From Dichetophora obliterata (lineage: Eukaryota; Arthropoda; Insecta; Diptera; Sciomyzidae), in assembly GCA_963920525.1 (NCBI GenBank), contig OY986437.1:196807511-196871510 (forward strand): 64,000 bases of DNA, given 5' to 3'. Numbering within the stretch: the first letter of the stretch is position 1; every line of letters begins with the position of its first letter. Below, piece by piece: positions 57,113-64,000 of the stretch. Below the pieces are notes generated by a model. It was given only the letters and a program-made list of their open reading frames with translations. It did not search any database and had not been told where the DNA came from. The position numbers and the translations under genes were made by a program.

Positions 57113-58202
57113 TATTTTGTGTAAAAAAAAAAACGAATTTTCTAATATAGAGCTTTTTAAATTATATATGTATGCAACAGGTAAAAGAGTTCCTTCGTGG
57201 GCAAAACCTTCCGGAAAAAGCAGTTTTACTTATTGATAATGCTCCATGCCATCCCAAAGAAGGCGAGTTAAAGAGCCAGATGGTCAAATATCGGTAATGT
57301 ACTTTCCTCCAAACTGTACAGCTCTAATACAGCCCATAGATCAGAATGTATTAAGGCTTACCAAACTAAACTACAAGAAAAGCCTCCTTAATCACATTGT
57401 TTGTCGTGGAAAATCGATTGATGAATCTCTACGAAACATCAACCTGAAAGACGCCATATGCTTTTTAACTAATGCGTGGAAGGCCCTTAATATATCTTCA
57501 ATTCGGTCATCTTTTGAAAAACTGTTTGAAAAAGAGTCTCACTGCGAGAATGAAGATATCATTCCTCTTTCTGAGTTACGTTTACAGCTAGCTGATGATG
57601 CATCCAATATTCATTCTGTTGCCATTTTGCTTCGCGAAGTAGAACCATTGCAGCAGATATCTAATTCTGAAATCGAGCAATGGATAGTTGAATCTAATTT
57701 AGCGCCCACTCAACTTTATGAAGAACACTATGCCGATAATGACCTCACCAGTACTGAAGAACCGGAGTAGTACCGGTTACACCGGAGGAGACTATATCAG
57801 CCTTCAATATTTGCTTAGAATGGTCGCAGCAAAGCGATGCTTCCATAGACGGTGTTATGACACTACAGAGACTAAGAAGCAGTGCAGTATTGAACAAGCG
57901 AGTCTGCAACAAAACAAACCAAAATTAAAAATTTCTTTAATTCATCATAAAATATGTTAAGTGAATAACTTTTTATAAGTATATCTACAAGTGTGTTAAA
58001 CTTAGATATTAAATACATTTCAATAAGATTCTAAACAGATTTGTGTTTTTTCCTTTTGAGCCTTTTTATTTGTATGGAAAATAAAAGACTCGGTACTTGC
58101 GACTACCTCTATATTTGCACCGAGCTCGGTTTTCATTACGTGCAAGAATCGAGTTTATACTGTATTTATGTCAAAACAGAAATAAAACAACTTCATTCGC
58201 CA

Positions 58203-59320
58203 TAGAGGTGGGTAACTCAGTGCTGTGCTATGGCACTGTGCTGACTCTCTGTAGTGTGCCATGTGTGCTAGCACACTACGTTGACTCACATAATGGCACA
58301 ATAGCACGCAAAGAACATAGGTTAGACGCACTTTTGTGCGTAAAGTGGCTTTTGTGTGCAGTGTTGGGATGTAAAGCAGAGTGTTGTGCTAATCTTCTTC
58401 ACTGAAACTCATTGGTTATTGCTACTGTGCACTGCATTACTAAGATTTTGTTAAGGGAGGGTTCTCCTGGATTTTTTTTGGATTTGGCCGAAAAACAAGC
58501 AAAATTTGAGAATGGTTTGTGGGAAAATGAAAAGACATACGAACTTATGCTTTTGAACTTTGATTCGTGGTTTATTGACGAGTAAAAAAAAAAAAGATAT
58601 TTGAAAAATTCAAAATGGCGGCTTGAAAATGGCGGATCTCGTCGACCTCTGCGCGCAAAACATCGACCTCCCGCGGACAGTGTGGGGCCTCAGGTAGTGA
58701 ACTGAAATGAGAAATGTATAAAATTTATTAAAATTGATAACATTTCATATGCCTGGAACCTAACTTCAATTAAGTTTGGTAAAAAAACCAATTTTATGGA
58801 CTTTTTAAAAAAAATTTAAATTTTTTGCTTTTTTTTTACTTAGATCTGTGCTGTCCGTTAGATTAGAAAACATGGTTCCGAGAAAAACGCGTTTAAAGTT
58901 TTTAGAAAGTTGGTACGCGCGCGTGACATGGGTACGTTTGACACGCTCTAGCTCGAGAAATACGCGTCGTATTGAAATATCTCTTGGCACAAACATTCTA
59001 CATATATGTAACTTTCATTTTATGTAAAAAAAAAATGGATTTTTTCAAAAAAATCCAGGAGAACCTTCCCTTAAGTTTTTGCTTAGTAAAGTCGTTTTTT
59101 GTTTTATTTGAGTTCACTTGCAATAATTGGAAATATGCAGTTTGTGCATTTTGTAAACAAATTAATAGAAAAGGGTGTTAGCACTCTATTTGTTATCGAC
59201 ACTTTTATAAGTGCTTTGTTCGATTGTGGCACAATTGTGCTAGCACAGTGTGCTGACACATAAGGGTGAGCATGTGCTAGTGTGTCAGCACATCAAAAAT
59301 TGTGTTATTACCCACCTCTA
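58203..59320. mobile_element. hAT-like element with TAGAGGTGGGTAA ends
   Basis: The ends TAGAGGTGGGTAACTC and (reverse complement) TAGAGGTGGGTAATAACA are inverted repeats. Flanks ATTCGCCA (58195-58202) and ATTCGCCG (59321-59328) form an 8-bp duplication with one mismatch. Both subterminal regions are full of GTGCTGACAC, GTGCTAGCAC and AGTGTG words, as in hAT transposase-binding regions. It has no transposase. A second element (58455-59070) is nested inside; without it the unit is about 500 bp. Its ends resemble those of 59797-60826. Confidence 0.8.
58455..59070. mobile_element. TTAA-flanked MITE (piggyBac-like), nested
   Basis: GGGAGGGTTCTCCTGGATTT at the left and (reverse complement) GGGAAGGTTCTCCTGGATTT at the right, flanked by TTAA at 58451-58454 and 59071-59074. 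TTAA duplication is the signature of piggyBac-type transposition. 616 bp, no coding. Confidence 0.8.
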
Positions 59321-59328
59321 ATTCGCCG

Positions 59329-59688
59329 GCTTTTCACAAAATATTTAGAGTCGTCTGTTTTTGACGTTTCAGTCGAATAATATTTGCGAAACTCGTGAAC
59401 AGTAATACCACAAAGTTTTTTCATTCGACTGTTTTTGACGTTTATGTTGTATAAAATTTTGAACATTCGCTGACGGTGATAGGCATATAAATTGAAAATA
59501 GTTTTCAAGAAAAAGTTGTATAAATGATAAGTAGTAATTGGGAATGAGAAAAAAGGATCGAAAATTCAATATTTTGCCTTTTGACGCAAGTATTTCTGCT
59601 GTGCTTTCAATTATAATTTTTTATTTTAGTTTGTCTTAATGTTCACTAAAAGTATTTAAGAAAAACTATTTCAGCAGTATGGTAAACA
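59329..59688. other. Spacer between two elements
   Basis: No gene seen. A GACTGTTTTTGACGTTT word occurs twice about 77 bp apart (59352 and 59429). Confidence 0.5.
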
Positions 59689-60849
59689 GCACTCTAACAA
59701 AAATTCACGAGAATTTACTAAAATAATTGCAGGAAACTGATTGCCTACATTTATTGTCGTTAACTGCCATAGAGCAAAATTATAAATAATTCACGCTAGG
59801 TATGGGTAACGCTGCGCTGCGTTGCGCTTTTGAGTTGAAGCACTTAAATGCGTTACTGCGCTAATACACTTGTTTTAAAAACAGTAACGCAATAGCGCAG
59901 TAATACAAATAACACCCTTATAGCAAAATGAGAAAATATTTATTTGGCGAGCAAAAATTGCACAAATTTTACGACGCCTCAAACATAGCGATAGAATGTT
60001 CGATTGTGAACTGATTTAAATATGGAAAAGGAGTTGCGGGAAAGATACTGTCATGCATGAGTGTTTGGTGAGCGTTTGATTGTTATGATGCTTTGCTATT
60101 CACTGATTGGTTTTTCGACATGTATAACAATATTTAAATGTGTTTGCAAGCGCTTAAACAAACAGTTTGTTTTTGCGTTGAAGATGAATATTGCGTTAAT
60201 AGTTAAAAGTAACGCAGTAAGGCAAAACCTCATCAAAATATAATTGCATCATGCTTACTTTTTTCTTTAGATTTGCATGCTTTCTAGATACATGAAATTA
60301 AAGTGGCATCCAACTTGCTTTTCGAACCAGAAATGTGTTTGTATATCTGTGTGATTGCTTACATTAACCTTGAACGGAATGCAGTTTGACTGCATGCTTG
60401 AAGTATAAAATTGGTTAATTTTTAGTGTATGCTAAAAATATGGTCTTTGTTACGTAATGTTTCATATTAATAAATAACTTATTGTTTAAAAAATTTTACA
60501 TCAATTTATGAGCAATATGAGTTCTTTAAATCAGATATACTGTTTCAGGTTTGTTTTATGATTCCATTTATTTTTCCAAGTAAAGACAACTTACGCTTAG
60601 GACAAGACACCACAGAACTCCCCACATTCAACAAATTGACCACATAAAGAAATGCGTTATCGAACTAAAAAAACATCCTGTGCTGTTCCACATCGTGTTA
60701 ATATAGATATCATAGCACTTTAAACTACGACATGACGCAATTGCGTTAACGCATTACGCTGATACAGTAAAATGCGCTTGGGTTGGTGTATCAGCGCAGC
60801 ATTTTTTGATGCGTTACCCATGCTTAATTCACGCTAGAAATGCGTAAAT
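59689..60849 (+). repeat. Repeat related to 51741-51864, split by insertion
   Basis: Begins GCACTCTAACAAAAATTCAC and, after the insertion at 59797-60826 plus one duplication is discounted, ends CTAGAAATGCGTAAAT. The combined length (123 bp) matches the 124-bp uninterrupted relative on the opposite strand at 51741-51864. Confidence 0.75.
59797..60826. mobile_element. hAT-like element, 1030 bp, TSD ATTCACGC
   Basis: Perfect duplications ATTCACGC lie at 59789-59796 and 60827-60834. The ends TAGGTATGGGTAACGC and (reverse complement) TAAGCATGGGTAACGC are inverted repeats. Many GCGTTA, TAACGC and TGCGC words crowd both subterminal regions. No transposase. The terminal GGGTAAC box is shared with the neighbour at 58203-59320, suggesting related mobilising enzymes. 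Confidence 0.88.
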
Positions 60850-61084
60850 CTTCTCAGCAGCGTTGCCATATTCACAGTTTTAACTGTAAATGAAAGTTTT
60901 TTAATATGCTTACAGTTTTTTTTAAAATGACTCGTAGTGCAAATTGCAGTATTTTTGGTTTTTATTTTTATGATTGATAACTTAAAAATTTTATAAATAA
61001 AAACCCTGTGACAACATTGTAGCCCTGTTATTATATTCCATAATTGTAATTATACCATCCCAACATTGATAAACACAACAATAA
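60850..61084. other. AT-rich spacer
   Basis: No feature recognised. Confidence 0.5.
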
Positions 61085-61650
61085 AACGATTCCTTTATTA
61101 ACTGCACAAAAACACGCAATCCGAGTAATTTGTAATAAGCCCCGTTTAGAAAACAGCCTTCCACTTTTTAAAAACTTGAATATTCTACCTTTAAAACATC
61201 TATACTATTATAGAGTATTTAAAACATTTTGCAATAGATCAGGACACCTTTTTACCAGAAATGATTCCAATTATGCATTGAGGTCTTATAATCAGAACCT
61301 TTCAGTGGTCCCTCCTCATAACTTGCAGCATTTTCTTTGATTCTTCTCGTCGACTGCTCCTAGACTCTTCAACTGTCTACCACTTGAATTAAGACTCGTC
61401 CGTTGCAAATCACGCTTTCTAAAAAAAAAATTAAATCTTGGCTGTTAGAATTCAATTTCTGTGATATAAACTCTATGCTTCATGTTGGTTAACAATTGAT
61501 ATCGAATATTTTTGCCACGCTTCTATATGTTTATTTATGTTTGGTTGATGATGATTATTTGTTTTTTATACTTTTTTTTATATTCTCATTTTTGTTCCCC
61601 AAAGAAAGTTTCGTAAATCTTAAGAATTAATTTTAAGTTCATTATTCTCC
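61085..61650 (+). pseudogene. CR1/Jockey-type ORF2 C-terminus and 3' UTR
   Basis: A plus frame without its own start reads IPLLTAQKHAIRVICNKPR, then SLPLFKNLNILPLKHLYYY, VFKTFCNRSGHLFTRNDSNY, then after one in-frame stop FFSSTAPRLFNCLPLELR and FLKKKLNLGC. This is the conserved region after the RT thumb in CR1/Jockey elements (AI-R-I-I, LNILPL, FN-LP). The coding ends near 61450 and AT-rich 3' sequence follows to the TTAA where piggyBac starts. It may belong to the same broad family as 9915-11940, which lacks exactly this part, but the two do not overlap, so this cannot be tested here. Confidence 0.75.
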
Positions 61651-61677
61651 TAATTCATTAACTCTTTGACGACCACA

Positions 61678-61693
61678 GGCAAGTATACTTGCC
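61678..61693. promoter_or_regulatory. Palindrome GGCAAGTATACTTGCC at piggyBac left end
   Basis: A perfect 16-bp palindrome preceded by GACCACA. Near-copies occur at 62012-62029 (AGGCAAATATATTTACCT) and 63963-63978 (GGCAACTATACTTGCC), each also downstream of GACCACAG. This is probably a transposase-binding subterminal motif (inference). Confidence 0.6.
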
Positions 61694-62239
61694 AAAAGGT
61701 TTTTGGGACCTATGATTGTCCGGGTAAGAGATAGAGCAAATATCATCAAAGAGGATTTGTAAAGAAAGCTCAGGGCAACAACAACTTAGAATGAAGTAGA
61801 TTGCTACCTGGTCTCACCCGAGCTGGAGAAGCCTCAAAGTTGAAAAATATTACAAACAAAAAGTTATAATTCTAAAGCCCTCTAAGAGCCGAAAAAATGT
61901 CGCGCATTAATGAGACTCCATTATGTTTGGGAGTCATCCCTTACTTTTCAAAAATTTTAAGATTAGAAGTTTTCGTGTATTCCACGGAGACCACAGGGCC
62001 TAAAACAGGTTAGGCAAATATATTTACCTCTGGGCGACGAGGGAGCAAAACTTATAAAAAAAACAAAGTACAAAAATGCCGTTAGTTTGTTCGTCATGTG
62101 TTTGCTTTTGCATGATTTGTTTTCTATTTCCCTGTGCATCTTTATTTATGTTTAGTCTTTGTTGAATTTGAGTGAAAGCAGACGTATTGATTGAAAGTGA
62201 TTTTTTATAGTTTGTGCGATATTAAATCTAGCACTGGAT

Positions 62240-63852
62240 CCACAAATTCCAGTGTTGTCCATACCAAATGAAATGGTGTTCCGATTTAGAGAGACATTGG
62301 CTTATAAAAAACCAACTTTCACAGGGTATCAAGAGGAATGTGAATATGAATACTCTCGGGTTGTAAAAGCAAATGTGCATATAAATGAAGAAATGCCGTT
62401 AGCATACGATGTGTTCAACACTGTTAGTAATTTTGAGGGAAAGTTATCATTAGCCAAAATGCATAGCTACTTGTTTGTCAGTTCATTTATTTTTTGTTGC
62501 AGAATTGTGCATCATGATAGTTGAACAGTCAAATCTATACGCCATACAAAAAGGCCGCATTTTCACTATTACGGTGACTGAGTTCAAGGCCTATATGGGT
62601 TTGATTATACGTATGACCCTTGTCAAATTGCCCAACATTCGTCTGTACTGGTCTACAGATAACACTTTCCGCCAAGCCCAAGTAGCTGATGTCATGACCC
62701 GGAATCGATTTGAAGAAATAACTTCCAATCTTCACTTTTCCGACAACGAACAGGATGATAAAACCGATCGCGCTTACAAAATCAGGCCAATTATAAACCA
62801 TTTAAACAAGGCTATTCCGGAAGCGTACACGTACTCAAAGAAACTATCAATTGATGAACACATGGTGAAGTTCAAAGGTCATAATGCTATGAAGCAGTAC
62901 ATGAAGGATAAGCCTGTTTCGTGGGGCTTCAAACTTTGGTGCTTGTGTGAATCTGAAACTGGCTACTTATACAATGTTGACATTTACACAGGTAAAAAGC
63001 AATTCGTGGAACACGGCCTTGGTGAGTCTGTTGTTTTGCAGCTATGTGCACCCCTCGCAAAAAAAGGCATTGAAGTTTATTTCGACAACTTCTTCACTAG
63101 TCTAAACCTTATGCACATTCTCCAGGAAAACGAAATAATGGCCTGCGGCACAATTCGGAGCAATAGAAAGCATATGCCAAAGAATTTTCCGGCGGATAAA
63201 ATAATGAAGCGGGGCGACATAAGCTACTTTACATCTGACAGCATTTCTGTAGTTAAATGGATGGATAATCGTGGCGTATATCTGGCATCAAATTTTATTG
63301 ACCCAACTGCTGTGTTTCAAGTAAAGCGCCGTGTTGTTGGACAAGCTGGAAAAGTTGATGTCAACTGCCCTTTGGTTATCCAACACTACAACAAGGGAAT
63401 GGGTGGAGTTGACCTTATGGACCAGAAGAAGGTTTATTATGAGTACGATCGTAGAAGCAAATGGCGTTTCTATATTCGTCTGTTCATCGATCTCTTCGAA
63501 ATATGCATCCATAATAGCTATATAGTCTACAAAAAGCTAATACTACCCAGCAGCTTTTCGACAAACATAACATCTATTGAATATATGCCCTATGGCAGCT
63601 TTGGCCAAGGAACTAATCAGTGACTTTACGTCAAGAAAGCGAGCATTTCCAGAAGTTTCCAGAATTGGAAACCACAAGTTAGTCAAGCCCCGATCTCTCC
63701 ACAAAATGGAAAAGCGCGACCAATGGAAACGGTGTTCGAATTGTACAGCGAAGGGCAAATATAGCCGAACCAATGTATTTTGTGTCCAATGCAACTTGTT
63801 CCTTTGCTTCACTACATCCCGCGACTGCTTTGGAATTTACCATACACAACAT
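62240..63852 (+). pseudogene. piggyBac transposase (DDE_Tnp_1_7), two frameshifts
   Basis: Three consecutive frames make one protein of the PGBD type. Frame 1 (about 62252-62490): SIPNEMVFRFRETLAYKKP to DVFNTVSNFEGKLS. Frame 2 (about 62490-63590): IVEQSNLYAIQKGRIFTITV, the conserved LYWSTDNTFRQ segment, then LSIDEHMVKFKGH (first Asp), EVYFDNFFTSLNL (second Asp) and NKGMGGVDLMDQK (third Asp). Frame 3 (63590-63852): ALAKELISDF, SRKRAFPE and a cysteine-rich C-terminal finger (RCSNCTAKGKYSR; VFCVQCN; CFGIYH). The catalytic triad and cross-brace-type finger are present. Two frameshifts and the missing N-terminal acidic region mean it is probably inactive. Confidence 0.88.
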
Positions 63853-64000
63853 TAATTAATAGTTTTTCTTGTAAACTTTTTAAATATAACATATACTTAT
63901 GCATAAAAATCTTCATTGTACATTTATTTTTTTTGGGATAAAATTTTCCGTCGTTGACCACAGGCAACTATACTTGCCGTCAAAAATTGGAGACAAGGGG

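Larger units (their letters stand above)
54889..57928 (+). pseudogene. Jerky-like transposase (CENP-B HTH, DDE)
   Basis: Starts at ATG 54889 with the CENP-B-type helix-turn-helix MAKKKFTLLTIKDKADIL... SFNVHRATI, stopped at 55039-55041. The second DNA-binding domain follows (KLEKALYKWFTN, stop, RVKNLLNG; LPITADILKEKAKLFHSKI; ASNGWVTNFKK). The DDE domain begins IYNADESGLFWKLLPDTTL (first Asp) and ISKERITFLGCSNAAGNH. It is cut by the mariner after SAWMTLALFEE and resumes at 57181 with VKEFLRGQNLPEKAVLLIDN (second Asp) and NCTALIQPIDQNVLRLTK (third Asp). Frameshifts near 57275 and 57766 precede the C-terminus VTPEETISAFNICLEWSQQ. All three catalytic Asp residues survive, but the frame does not. 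Confidence 0.85.
54595..58162 (+). mobile_element. Jerky/pogo-type Tc1-mariner element with nested mariner
   Basis: The ends CAGTAGAAACTCGATTCTTG and (reverse complement) CAGTATAAACTCGATTCTTG are inverted repeats flanked by TA (54593-54594 and 58163-58164). Subterminal TACTTGCGAC words occur at both ends. The transposase region at 54889-57928 is interrupted by a mariner at 55819-57112. Without that mariner and one TA the element is about 2.27 kb, a normal size for this group. Confidence 0.9.
61662..64000 (+). mobile_element. piggyBac-like element, right end beyond window
   Basis: The left boundary is TTAA at 61658-61661 followed by CTCTTTGACGACCACAGG. The transposase spans 62240-63852. Near the window end the same GACCACAGGCAA[C]TATACTTGCC subterminal motif returns, so the right terminus must lie just past 64000. 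The final GACAAGGGG is the kind of C/G-rich end expected of this group. The right TTAA is not visible. Confidence 0.85.

Overview
The window looks like repeat-dominated chromatin of a higher fly (Diptera, Cyclorrhapha). A tephritid-like genome is my best guess, but that is inference from recognised families: an RTE retrotransposon, a DD41D 'rosa'-type mariner, a 412/mdg1-like gypsy, a jerky-type Tc1/mariner relative and a piggyBac. The DNA is AT-rich and I could not support a single host protein-coding gene. Every protein signature I could read belongs to a mobile element, and every one of those is damaged by a stop, frameshift, deletion or truncation.

Layout. 0-9.9 kb: small inverted-repeat elements, tandem repeats and unassigned AT-rich DNA. 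9.9-11.9 kb: minus-strand CR1/Jockey-type non-LTR remnant. 12.5-33 kb: a long domain of degenerate GTCAAG-type minisatellite. It reads forward at 12.5-15.6 kb, reverse at 21.0-26.4 kb and forward again at 29.9-33.0 kb. It is broken up by an RTE remnant (17.5-21.0 kb), an 8-bp-TSD MITE inside that remnant, and a 3.1-kb foldback element with an 8-bp TSD made of minisatellite sequence. At 30.8-31.6 kb it contains a 345-bp higher-order duplication, one copy of which carries a short retroposon. 34.4-36.8 kb: an ACATTTAAC-like array holding three small DNA elements.

37.0-43.6 kb: a nest five layers deep. A hAT with 8-bp TSD holds a plus-strand non-LTR fragment. That fragment is split by a tRNA-like SINE, the SINE by a minus-strand LOA/I/R1-like non-LTR element (13-bp TSD), and that element by a second hAT (8-bp TSD) with transposase C-terminal coding and an intron. 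44.5-48.4 kb: 5'-truncated gypsy with a probable 3' LTR. 48.6-51.9 kb: a second SINE copy, hairpins and short repeats.

54.6-58.2 kb: a jerky/pogo-type element with a complete but mutated mariner inside it. 58.2-60.8 kb: two elements with related ends and 8-bp TSDs, the first containing a TTAA-flanked element. 61.1-61.5 kb: non-LTR C-terminal remnant. 61.66 kb to the end: a piggyBac element cut by the window edge.

The genes do not work together as a pathway. The window is best read as an insertion history, and in many cases target-site duplications or restored reading continuity allow the order of events to be worked out from the sequence alone.
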